DNA of 17,085 nucleotides from a bacterium (GTDB lineage Bacteria; UBA9089; UBA9088). Below the pieces are notes generated by a model, which was not told the origin of the DNA, did no database searches, and worked only from the letters and a program-made list of their open reading frames with translations. The DNA lies in assembly GCA_003498085.1 (NCBI GenBank), contig DNCM01000111.1:1-17085 (forward strand), given 5' to 3'. The translations under genes were made by a program, and so were the position numbers. Positions 1 to 7,845 of this stretch are shown one piece after another (within the stretch, counting starts at the first letter, position 1; the number at the start of each line of letters is the position of its first letter).

Positions 1-35
1 AAAGTTGGGGAATTTGTGGTTTTAAATCATAAAAC

Positions 36-64
36 TTGACAAACATAAAGAAAGCCTTTATTAT
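36..64 (+). promoter_or_regulatory. Sigma-70-type promoter of the DUF1015-tamB operon
   Basis: A perfect -35 box TTGACA (36-41) and a -10 box TATTAT (59-64) are separated by exactly 17 bp. The expected transcription start, about 7 nt past the -10, falls at about 71-73, on or next to the ATG at 73. There is no Shine-Dalgarno sequence and no room for one, so the first mRNA is probably leaderless. The promoter boxes are seen directly; the start site is inferred. Confidence 0.8.
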
Positions 65-72
65 ATTTTTAA

Positions 73-1209
73 ATGGCAAGGGTTTTTCCATTTAAAGGGC
101 TTCTTTATAACAAAGAAAAAGTAGACATTTCGTCTGTTGTTGCACCACCATATGATGTTATTAGCAAAAAAGAGCAAGATGAATACTACAAAAAAAACCC
201 TTATAATATAATCAGGCTCATCCTTGGTAAAGAATATCCAGATGATACAGATGAAAATAACAAATATACAAGAGCAGGCAAGTATCTTTCATTATGGAAA
301 GAACAAGGAATTTTGGAAGAAGACAAAAGTGAATGTTTTTACCTTTACGAGCAGGAATGGGAAGTTGGTAGAAAACGCGGGTTGTTTAGAGGGCTTATAT
401 GCTCGCTTAAGATAGAAGACTATGGGAAGAATATCTTTCCTCACGAAAGGACATTGGAAAAACCAAAAGAAGATAGGCTAAAACTTCTTTATGCAACAGA
501 TACCTGTTTTTGCTATATCTTTTTAGTCTATTCTGACAAGACCAATTTTATAAGCAGACTTAACAAAAAAAACCTTTTTTTTGAATGCAAATATGAGAAA
601 GGCTCAATAAAGCTATTTCGGATAGAGGAGGGTATGGAAGAAATAAAAAGATTCTTTTTAAGAAAAAAATTTATTATTGCAGATGGCCATCACAGGTATG
701 AAACTGCACTGAAGTATAAAAGAGAGCAAGGAAAGACGAAGACTTTAGCAATTGTTTCCAGTATAGAAAATGGTGAATTTGTCATCCTTCCTGCACACCG
801 CCTTCTTAAGAAAACCCCTGATACAGAAAGCATAAATAGATATTTTAAGATTAAAGAGGGTATCTACAAAGAAAAAAAAGGTATGTTTGGGATGGTAAAC
901 AAAAACGGTTCTTTTATCCTTACACCAAGAATAAAAGAGAATAATAATTTGGATGTAGAGATTCTTCATAATGCCTTGTTTGATGGAAAGGTCATAGAGG
1001 AGGATATTGATTATACAATGGATAAAGAAATAGCTATTTCTAGTGTTTCAAATGGAAATTATGCTTGCTGTTTTTTACTGAATCCGACAAAGATTTCTGA
1101 TGTAATAAAAAGGGCAAAGAAACAAGAATTTATGCCAGGTAAAGCAACATATTTTTACCCAAAACCATTTTGTGGTTTTGTCCTTCATTCACTTAGGAAT
1201 GAAGAATAA
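73..1209 (+). CDS. DUF1015 family protein
   Basis: A 378-residue soluble protein with the hallmarks of the DUF1015 family over its whole length: APPYDVIS at residues 24-31, a FPHERTL block followed by PKEDR at about 122-135, the signature ADGHHRYETA at 203-212, and the C-terminal block MPGKATYFYPKP at about 352-363. Length is close to the usual roughly 400 residues. The biochemical role of the family is not firmly known to me. The DGHHR signature resembles the active-site motif of ParB/sulfiredoxin-fold enzymes, which include free-serine kinases, so a small-molecule kinase-like activity is possible but only inferred. The ATG at 73 sits directly behind a consensus promoter and opens the operon. 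The stop overlaps the next gene by 11 bp. Confidence 0.9.
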   Translation: MARVFPFKGLLYNKEKVDISSVVAPPYDVISKKEQDEYYKKNPYNIIRLILGKEYPDDTDENNKYTRAGKYLSLWKEQGILEEDKSECFYLYEQEWEVGRKRGLFRGLICSLKIEDYGKNIFPHERTLEKPKEDRLKLLYATDTCFCYIFLVYSDKTNFISRLNKKNLFFECKYEKGSIKLFRIEEGMEEIKRFFLRKKFIIADGHHRYETALKYKREQGKTKTLAIVSSIENGEFVILPAHRLLKKTPDTESINRYFKIKEGIYKEKKGMFGMVNKNGSFILTPRIKENNNLDVEILHNALFDGKVIEEDIDYTMDKEIAISSVSNGNYACCFLLNPTKISDVIKRAKKQEFMPGKATYFYPKPFCGFVLHSLRNEE

Positions 1210-1696
1210 ATTAGCTGTAATTTTGATTATAACCAAAGTAGGTTTTTGCAATTCCTTAGTTGGTTCAGTTGAGCTTCTGTATAACAAGCATTCATCTGTA
1301 AGCCTTTTGTTAAACAAAGAAATTCTTCCCCAAGCAGAAAAAAATATTGGAATTTGGGGAGGGCTTGGGCTGCTTACAGAAGATAAGAATTTAGGGTTTA
1401 AGATTAAAGGATGGGGAGAAAGAACTATCTCCAAATTCAATTTATATATTGGGATAGAATATAATTTTATAGAAAAAAATAATAATACATCCATTTTCTT
1501 TGCCAAACTTAAAGATCCAAAAACAGGAAGGATAGACCTTGTTTATACTGTAAGCCTTGAGGCAAAAAGAAAAAAGAATAATAGCTTTATTGGATTTTTA
1601 ATATCATTTGAGCTTTTTTATTTAAAACTTCTTTGTTCCCTTGAACTTGGAAGTTTTGGAAGGTATGGAGGTGCAATTGAGTATAAGATAAGATGA
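1199..1696 (+). CDS. Hypothetical exported beta-rich protein
   Basis: I do not recognise this gene. It encodes 165 residues if it starts at the ATG at 1199, which I prefer to the in-frame ATG at 1172. The 1199 start gives a clean signal peptide (MKNK, then a hydrophobic stretch to about residue 22) and an 11 bp overlap with the DUF1015 gene, in keeping with the tight overlaps of this operon. After the signal the chain is made of alternating hydrophobic/polar stretches rich in G, F, Y and I and ends in IEYKIR, as expected for beta strands. There are no long helices or cysteine motifs. A small outer-membrane or periplasmic beta protein is the best guess, supported by its neighbours YibQ and TamB. 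Its stop overlaps the next start as ATGA (1693-1696). It is real by context but of unknown function. Confidence 0.6.
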   Translation: MKNKLAVILIITKVGFCNSLVGSVELLYNKHSSVSLLLNKEILPQAEKNIGIWGGLGLLTEDKNLGFKIKGWGERTISKFNLYIGIEYNFIEKNNNTSIFFAKLKDPKTGRIDLVYTVSLEAKRKKNNSFIGFLISFELFYLKLLCSLELGSFGRYGGAIEYKIR

Positions 1697-2571
1697 AACT
1701 CGATAAAAAAATATATTTATTCATAGGATGCTGTGTTCTTCTCTTTATTTCTGCAATTTTTATAAAATTACTTTTCCCATTCCTAGCCATTGGTCTTTTT
1801 ATTACAACCATTTCTCTTTTTGCATATCTTAAGAAAACTCGTGAGCAGGTTGCAAAGCTTTCTTTATCCTTAGAATTTACTGAACAAAGGCTTGATGAAG
1901 AAAGAAAATTAAGGGAGGAATTTTTTCATAAGGAATTTTCTGAAAGTGATTTTCTTATCACAAATTTTGAGGAGAATTATTACAAGCTTGTTGTCAGCAT
2001 GATTTATTCAAGGGAGGCCCAAGATTACTTTGCAAAGGGACATTCTGAAAAAACAGCAGAATATGCAAGGAAAATAGCAGAGGAGCTTTCCCTTTCAAAA
2101 AAAGAGATAGCTTTGATTGAAAAATGCGCATTGCTTCATGATGTTGGGAGGATTGGAGTTCCCGAAGCATTGTTCAACAAACCAGATGTTTTAAATGATG
2201 AGGAATTTGAGATTATAAAGAGCCATGCCGTAAGGAGTGAGTATATTGCTTCTCCCATATCCTCAATCTATAATGGACTTTCATATATCAGAAACCACCA
2301 TGAAAGGTTCAATGGAACAGGGTATCCAGATAGACTAAAGGGTGATGAAATTCCTTTGGGTGCAAGAATCATTGCTGTTGCCGATGCATATTCCGCAATG
2401 ACTGCAAGGAGACCATATAGAAAATCCTTAAAACCAGAAATAGCCCTTGAGGAATTAAGGAGGAATGCGGGTAAACAGCATGATCCTAAAATAATCCAAG
2501 CCCTTCTTAATATTGTTGCAAGGGAATCACCTGAACTTGATGAAGAATTGATGATGTTTGAAATAGAATGA
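1693..2571 (+). CDS. Membrane-anchored HD-GYP domain phosphodiesterase
   Basis: A 292-residue protein with two adjacent N-terminal membrane helices (about residues 7-45), a charged, probably coiled-coil linker (about 48-80), and a C-terminal HD-GYP domain (about 105-275). Visible metal and signature residues are H117, HD at 149-150 in HDVGRIGVP, H178, the H202-H203-E pair followed by GTGYP at 208-212, and D231 in DAYSAMTARRPYR. HD-GYP enzymes hydrolyse cyclic di-GMP, so this is probably a membrane-anchored signalling phosphodiesterase facing the cytoplasm. There is no sensor domain beyond the short membrane part. The segment after H178 reads AVRSE where many relatives have P..G, a minor deviation. 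The start ATG overlaps the preceding stop (ATGA) and the stop overlaps yibQ the same way. The window also holds flagellar genes, a common output of c-di-GMP. Confidence 0.9.
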   Translation: MKLDKKIYLFIGCCVLLFISAIFIKLLFPFLAIGLFITTISLFAYLKKTREQVAKLSLSLEFTEQRLDEERKLREEFFHKEFSESDFLITNFEENYYKLVVSMIYSREAQDYFAKGHSEKTAEYARKIAEELSLSKKEIALIEKCALLHDVGRIGVPEALFNKPDVLNDEEFEIIKSHAVRSEYIASPISSIYNGLSYIRNHHERFNGTGYPDRLKGDEIPLGARIIAVADAYSAMTARRPYRKSLKPEIALEELRRNAGKQHDPKIIQALLNIVARESPELDEELMMFEIE

Positions 2572-3491
2572 AAAAGGAAAACTGGTGTATATATATTTTT
2601 ATTCTTGTTCTTGGATTTGCAATAGGTTGGACTGCTGGAGTTTTTTGGGTAACAAGCCTTTTTTCAAAAAATAATTTGGGATTTATCTCACAAAAAGATT
2701 TCTTCAAAATGGCTATCCCTGAAGAGAAAGAGCTTTCACTAAAAGAAGAAGTCCTTGAGAAAAAAGAAGTGCCTCCACCAAAAAAAGAACAAAAAATTGC
2801 CAAACCATTACTACATGGGACATCTTGTAAGATAGCAATAGTCCTAGATGATTGTGGATATGGACTTTCAAAAGATAGCCTATCTTTGATTGAGAAAGGT
2901 TTTCCACTCACATTCTCCATCATTCCCCATCTTAAACATTCCAAAGACACAGCAGAGATTATCCATAATAATGGCGGTGAGGTTATGCTTCATATCCCGA
3001 TGGAAACAAAAAGGGGAACAAAATCAGTAAGGGAGATTGCTTGTAGTATGGGTAGCGAGGCAATAAAAGAGATAATAGATAAAGCAATAGCAGATATTTC
3101 CCACTGTGTTGGAATGAATAACCATGAAGGTTCCCGTGCAACTTCTGATAGGAAAACAATGGAATATGTTTTTTCTGCAATAAAGGATCATAACATCTAT
3201 TTTTTAGATAGCCTAACAACACCAAATAGCATTGCCTATAAAGTGGCAAATGAAATGGGTATTCCAAGCAGAAAGAGGGATATATTTATAGACAATGATG
3301 ACAAAGAAGAATATGTCGAGAAACAACTTATGCAACTAATAGAAGTTGCAAGAAAAAATGGTAGCGCAATTGGCATTGGTCACATTTATAAAAAGTCAAC
3401 TATTTCTGTTTTAAAAGAAAAATTGCCTACCCTTAAAGAATATAATGTTGAGCTCGTTCCTTTATCTTGTATGATAAATAGTGAAGGCTAA
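2568..3491 (+). CDS. Divergent polysaccharide deacetylase (YibQ/DUF610 family)
   Basis: A 307-residue protein with one N-terminal membrane anchor (about residues 7-32), a charged K/E/P-rich linker (about 50-80), and a divergent polysaccharide deacetylase domain (about 86-303). Family signatures seen: IAIVLDDCGYG (DD at 94-95), FSIIPH at 116-121, LHIPME at 141-146, NNHEGSRATSD at 184-194, FLDS at 212-215, and GIGH at 269-272. The fold is that of NodB-type carbohydrate esterases, but the family is divergent and its true substrate is unknown; a periplasmic, membrane-tethered role on envelope glycans is likely. Four-base overlap with the HD-GYP gene upstream and 11 bp overlap with tamB downstream imply translational coupling. 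No Shine-Dalgarno site is visible. Confidence 0.9.
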   Translation: MKKENWCIYIFILVLGFAIGWTAGVFWVTSLFSKNNLGFISQKDFFKMAIPEEKELSLKEEVLEKKEVPPPKKEQKIAKPLLHGTSCKIAIVLDDCGYGLSKDSLSLIEKGFPLTFSIIPHLKHSKDTAEIIHNNGGEVMLHIPMETKRGTKSVREIACSMGSEAIKEIIDKAIADISHCVGMNNHEGSRATSDRKTMEYVFSAIKDHNIYFLDSLTTPNSIAYKVANEMGIPSRKRDIFIDNDDKEEYVEKQLMQLIEVARKNGSAIGIGHIYKKSTISVLKEKLPTLKEYNVELVPLSCMINSEG

Positions 3492-6400
3492 ATTATGTAT
3501 CTTTCTTGTCATTCTTCCCATTTTCTGCTTACCAAAGGACGTTTCAAAATGGGCAGAAGAAAAAGCAAAGTCGTTTATAGAGCAAAGAATAAAAGGTGTT
3601 AAGATAAGAAAGATAAAATACATATTTCCAAATAAGGTTTCTTTGGATATTACATACTCTTCCTCGGGATTTTTCCTTTCATCAGAGGGTATTTTGGAAT
3701 TCGGGAAAGAAAGCTTTTCCCTTCCATTATTCGAACAGCGGCAATTATTGCTAAAACTTACCCTTCAAAAACCCCTTGTCTCCATAAAAAAGGCATTTTT
3801 TAAACGAAAAAAGAAACTTTCCATTCCAGATCTCCATATCATCGTTAAAGATGGATATGTTGATATAGAAGGCTTTGGAAAATTTAGCAAAGCCTCTGGC
3901 TTTTTTAAAAATAAAAAATTTAGTCTTAGAGGCTATGGACTTGGCGGGAGAGCAAGGGTAACTGGAAGTGGTGAATCTTGGGAAGCAAATATTAATAATG
4001 CAGAGCTTGCCCTCATTCCATATATAAAAGTAAAAAGAGGCGGCTTGGTAGATTTAGTTATCAAGAAAAATGAAGATATTGTAGTTTTGGCAAAACTAAA
4101 AAATGCATCGATTAGCCACCCCAATTTTAAAGAAAAGATATCAAATATTAAAGGAGATTTTGTATGGAAAAAGGGTGTGGCAAAGGGCAACTTTTCTTTT
4201 TCCCTAAAGGATATTCCAGGAAAAATTACAAATTTTGAATATAGAAATAACGAGGTTAGAATAAAGGGTTGTTTGAGAAAAAATATATTTTCTGGAAAGA
4301 TCAAAGAAAATAAGATAGAATTTGACATCTCTTTTGACAATGATTTGCATATTCCTTCTGTTTTCCATCGAGGGCTTTCTGGATGGGCTATGTCTGGCAA
4401 ATCAACAATTTATGGAATGATAGATAAGCCATTTATTACAGGATCAATAACTTTGAAAAAGAAAGATAGTTTATTAGACATATCCTTTAAAAAGGAGGAT
4501 AGGTACTTGATTTATTTAAGGGCATCTTCTATTCAATATGAAGGTTTTAATCTATCATTTTCTTGCGAAATAACAGGGGTTGATGATTTTACCATCACTT
4601 CTAAAGATGTTTTAATTGTCAATGGAATAAAAATAGTGGACGAGTTTTCCGGGTTTCGTACAAAAGAGGGGGTATTTTCTTTGAAACTCCCAAACTGCCT
4701 TGGCTTTACACAAGGAAAAATAGATTATAAAGAGGGCAAATTCGAACTTTCTTTATTTAGAAAAGACGAAAGTTTTCTTATTTCTGGGAAAAAAGAAAAA
4801 GACAAGTTTTTTACAAAGATTACTGCAAAAGAACTTTTTGTCTGGCAAAACCTAGTTTCTTTTTCTGGTGATTTAGCTTTTTCTGGTAATACCGGGAAGT
4901 TTACCATTGACCAAGGCACGGTCGGCACAATCCCAATTCATAAGATCTCCTCAAATTTTTCTATAAAAGATGGTGTTTACATAGAAAATCTTGAAGGAAC
5001 AATATATAAAAAAACAAAAATTTATACATCTGGGAATGTAAAAAGGGATACAATAGACCTTGAAGTTCTTGTTTTAAAAATTGATACATCTTATTTTTCA
5101 GAGGGCTTTTCTTCCTTCGCGGATTTTCGAGGTAGGATAATTGGTGATACAAAAAATCCATCCATATTTGGACAGGTTTATTCAGAGAGCCCAAAACTTA
5201 AAGGAGATGTTATAATACTTCCAGACGAGATAGTTCTAAAGAATGGGAGGATAAATAATACCGATTTTGAGTTTGAGTATAATAAAAAAGATGATTTTAT
5301 ATCTGGCAATCTTTGTTTTGTAAAAGAGAAAATAGAAAATCTTTCATGTTTATTTTTATTCCCTCCTGCTTTTTCTGGAAATATAGACGGGACAGCAACA
5401 ATTACTGGAAACCTAAAAAGCCTTGATATCAATGGAACAGTAACAGGAGAAAATCCAATATTCTTTGACAATATAAGGGGCGATAGGATGAGCTTTTTAT
5501 TCAGTATTAAAGAACAAGTATTTTCTGGTTCGTGTTATGTCACATCAGGCGATGGTTCACTTTCCCTTGATATTAAAATAAAGGAAAAAGCATTAGAAAC
5601 AAGTGGAATGCTTTTAGATTTTAAAATATTTGATCTTCCTATATCAGGAAATTTCTGTTTCTTAGGTTTTCTTGATAACGGTAGTATCGAAGGAACCCTT
5701 TCTTGTTCAAATATCTCTTTTGCAGGTTATTTTCTTCCGAATATGCAAGAAGGGATAAATTATAAGCCAAAAAAAGGCCTTATCTTCTATGGGATACCGG
5801 ATGGCATCTTTGGAGAGGTAATTATAAAAGATGATAGAGTAATAGAGCTTGATCTTTCATTAGAGGTATCAAAAAATAAATTGTTTTTACTCACAGGGTA
5901 TATAAATCAAGAAGAGGAAAGTTGTGAACTTTTAGTTTTATGTAATAATTTTAGTATTCAAAAAGCACCTTTTTTTGAAGGAAAAGGTGTAATAAATGGA
6001 AGTCTTACAATTAGTGGAGAGATAAAGAACCCAGATATTTCTGGAATGATAAATATCGATGGAGAAAAAATTAAATTCTCTATATTCGAAAACCTGGACA
6101 AGATATCATGCAATCTTAGTATAGACGATGGGGCTATTAAACTTCTAGGTTTTTATGGGACAGGAAAGAAAGCAAGGATCGTTGCAAGGCAGATTTCAGC
6201 AGATGCCCTTCTTGTAAAGACAGAGGGAGGGGCAATTGGTATCGATGTTCCTGGATTTATTAAGGGGGAGGCAAGGGGCGAGCTTTTGGTAACAAAGGAT
6301 AGTACAAGTGGAAAGATATGGCTTTCTAATACAAGATTTACATACCCATACGAAAGAAAACAGAAACAGTCGTTCATATCCCAATTTATCCAAGGACCAG

Positions 6401-7128
6401 AGATCATAGCAGGAAGAAATGTCTGGTTTTATAACGATTTTTGCAGAGTAGAGATTGTCCCAGGAGGGTCCCTTAGACTGGAGAAAGAGACCTTTAAACC
6501 CTCCGGGAATGCAAGCTCAAAAAGGGGGGTAGTTGAATATCTTGGTTATAATTTTTCTCTTTACTCCTTAAGATTTGAGTTTAGAGATGGCATTCCGTAC
6601 CTTGATGGAGCCTGTTGTCTTGATTTAGGTGATAAAAAAGTTTTACTTAGTCATCAAGGGAAGTTAGAGTTTCCTATTTTACTTTCCCTTTCTTGTCCAG
6701 AGGAGCCAGAAAAAAGTCACGATGAACTTATTGGTATTCTCAAAAAGGAGGAACCAAAGGAGATTTTTGCAGGCATCGTTGGAGAAAGGATAACAAAGGA
6801 GGTTGGAAGGCTTCTTGGTAAACTCATAAGAGGGGAGGTTGAGATCATAACCCTATTTCCAGAGAGGATATTTTCTTCTCCTAGGGAATATAGGTATCTT
6901 TTGGTGGGAACAGAGGTAAAATTTGGGAAGCATCTGGCAAAGAGGCTATATATCATCTACAATGGACTGATTGAGGATTATAAAGAAGAGAGGTATAAGT
7001 TCAAGCATAGGCTTGGCTTTGAATATGATATGACAAGAAGAACATCGATAAGATGCCTTTGGACACCAAGGCAAGAGAAAAGGGAAGAGGAATACGAGAT
7101 TGGCATTAAAAAATCAATTAGTTTTTGA
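3481..7128 (+). CDS. tamB: TamB/AsmA-like translocation and assembly module protein
   Basis: A 1215-residue protein starting at GTG 3481 inside the end of yibQ. A hydrophobic N-terminal signal or anchor (about residues 3-17) is followed by one very long run of beta-strand-like repeats with almost no helix. A recurring motif of the form G-x-x-K-x-P/L-x-I-x-G appears near residues 312, 553, 642 and 846 (examples GDTKNPSIFG and GEIKNPDISG), typical of AsmA/TamB-type lipid-groove proteins. The C-terminal part (about 960-1215) has the DUF490-like layout: strand-rich barrel-like blocks, a helix with GERITKEVGRLLGK, then a final strand series ending in ISF. Such proteins span the periplasm and support outer-membrane protein insertion or phospholipid transport, so a diderm envelope is implied. 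No TamA/BamA partner lies in the window. Identification as family is firm; strict orthology to TamB is less so. Confidence 0.8.
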   Translation: MKAKLCIFLVILPIFCLPKDVSKWAEEKAKSFIEQRIKGVKIRKIKYIFPNKVSLDITYSSSGFFLSSEGILEFGKESFSLPLFEQRQLLLKLTLQKPLVSIKKAFFKRKKKLSIPDLHIIVKDGYVDIEGFGKFSKASGFFKNKKFSLRGYGLGGRARVTGSGESWEANINNAELALIPYIKVKRGGLVDLVIKKNEDIVVLAKLKNASISHPNFKEKISNIKGDFVWKKGVAKGNFSFSLKDIPGKITNFEYRNNEVRIKGCLRKNIFSGKIKENKIEFDISFDNDLHIPSVFHRGLSGWAMSGKSTIYGMIDKPFITGSITLKKKDSLLDISFKKEDRYLIYLRASSIQYEGFNLSFSCEITGVDDFTITSKDVLIVNGIKIVDEFSGFRTKEGVFSLKLPNCLGFTQGKIDYKEGKFELSLFRKDESFLISGKKEKDKFFTKITAKELFVWQNLVSFSGDLAFSGNTGKFTIDQGTVGTIPIHKISSNFSIKDGVYIENLEGTIYKKTKIYTSGNVKRDTIDLEVLVLKIDTSYFSEGFSSFADFRGRIIGDTKNPSIFGQVYSESPKLKGDVIILPDEIVLKNGRINNTDFEFEYNKKDDFISGNLCFVKEKIENLSCLFLFPPAFSGNIDGTATITGNLKSLDINGTVTGENPIFFDNIRGDRMSFLFSIKEQVFSGSCYVTSGDGSLSLDIKIKEKALETSGMLLDFKIFDLPISGNFCFLGFLDNGSIEGTLSCSNISFAGYFLPNMQEGINYKPKKGLIFYGIPDGIFGEVIIKDDRVIELDLSLEVSKNKLFLLTGYINQEEESCELLVLCNNFSIQKAPFFEGKGVINGSLTISGEIKNPDISGMINIDGEKIKFSIFENLDKISCNLSIDDGAIKLLGFYGTGKKARIVARQISADALLVKTEGGAIGIDVPGFIKGEARGELLVTKDSTSGKIWLSNTRFTYPYERKQKQSFISQFIQGPEIIAGRNVWFYNDFCRVEIVPGGSLRLEKETFKPSGNASSKRGVVEYLGYNFSLYSLRFEFRDGIPYLDGACCLDLGDKKVLLSHQGKLEFPILLSLSCPEEPEKSHDELIGILKKEEPKEIFAGIVGERITKEVGRLLGKLIRGEVEIITLFPERIFSSPREYRYLLVGTEVKFGKHLAKRLYIIYNGLIEDYKEERYKFKHRLGFEYDMTRRTSIRCLWTPRQEKREEEYEIGIKKSISF

Positions 7129-7138
7129 CATTGGGAAT

Positions 7139-7840
7139 TTATTCGGATATTCCAACAACAAGATTTATTTTTGTTCCTTCACTTATTCTCATCCCAGGTA
7201 TCGGTGTTTGCCTTAAAACAACACCATCTGTTCCCGGTTCAATAATGACCTTATCTAAAAAAAGTCCTATACTTGCAATTGTTGAAGATGCTATGTCGAG
7301 TTCATCTCCTATAAGTTCTGGCATTAAAAATTGCCTTGGTTTTTTACCCAATGAAACAAGAAGATTCACCCTGTCCCCATCTTTTATTTCATCTCCTGTT
7401 TCTGAGTGAAATGCCAAAACAGAATCTTTTGGTTCATCAGACCAAATGTATGTGGTTAAACCTGGTGCAAGATTCTTCTCTGAAAGAATTATTTTTGCAG
7501 AAAATAAACTCTTTCCAATTATAGTTGGTGCTTCTTTCTTCGGCATCCCTAAACTCACAATTACATTGATTCTTGTTCCAATCCCTACTGTCTCACCTGG
7601 ACTCGGAGTCTGACCTACTATATAATCTTTTGGTATGTCATTGTGATACGAAAAGATTATTCTCATCTTCAGCCTATTTCTCTTTAATACACCAGTTGCA
7701 GAAATCATATCTTTTCCATACAGATTTGGAACCTCAACATACTTCTCTTTCCTTTCCAAAATAAAAACGGTCACCCCTGCAAAGATTATTGTAATAAGAA
7801 TAAAGGAAAAGAGAAGAATAAGCCCTTTTATGATTTTCAT
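7139..7840 (-). CDS. Membrane-anchored protein with three PASTA domains
   Basis: A 233-residue protein with one N-terminal membrane helix (about residues 5-28) and three PASTA repeats (about 34-97, 102-165 and 170-231). Repeats one and three show the classic ending: VGQTPSPGETVGIGTRINVIVSLG and LRQTPIPGMRISEGTKINLVVG are the two segments (quoted only to show the Q-x-P-x-x-G pattern at about 76-82 and 210-216). The middle repeat lacks the Q and P and reads AFHSETGDEI. PASTA domains bind peptidoglycan or its precursors, or act as spacers in penicillin-binding proteins and Ser/Thr kinases. No kinase or transpeptidase domain is attached here, so this is a stand-alone extracytoplasmic PASTA protein. 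It follows the phosphohexomutase gene by 5 bp and converges on tamB with only 10 bp between stops. Confidence 0.88.
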   Translation of the reverse strand: MKIIKGLILLFSFILITIIFAGVTVFILERKEKYVEVPNLYGKDMISATGVLKRNRLKMRIIFSYHNDIPKDYIVGQTPSPGETVGIGTRINVIVSLGMPKKEAPTIIGKSLFSAKIILSEKNLAPGLTTYIWSDEPKDSVLAFHSETGDEIKDGDRVNLLVSLGKKPRQFLMPELIGDELDIASSTIASIGLFLDKVIIEPGTDGVVLRQTPIPGMRISEGTKINLVVGISE

Positions 7841-7845
7841 ATAAC

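Noticed and set aside
1172..1198. Upstream ATG at 1172 for the small exported protein
   Set aside because: It would put a charged/histidine-containing 9-residue leader before a clean signal peptide; the ATG at 1199 gives a standard signal sequence and an overlap typical of this operon.
7125..7409. Plus-strand open frame after tamB
   Set aside because: It is antisense to the PASTA gene, which has clear domain content; the frame has no recognisable motif.
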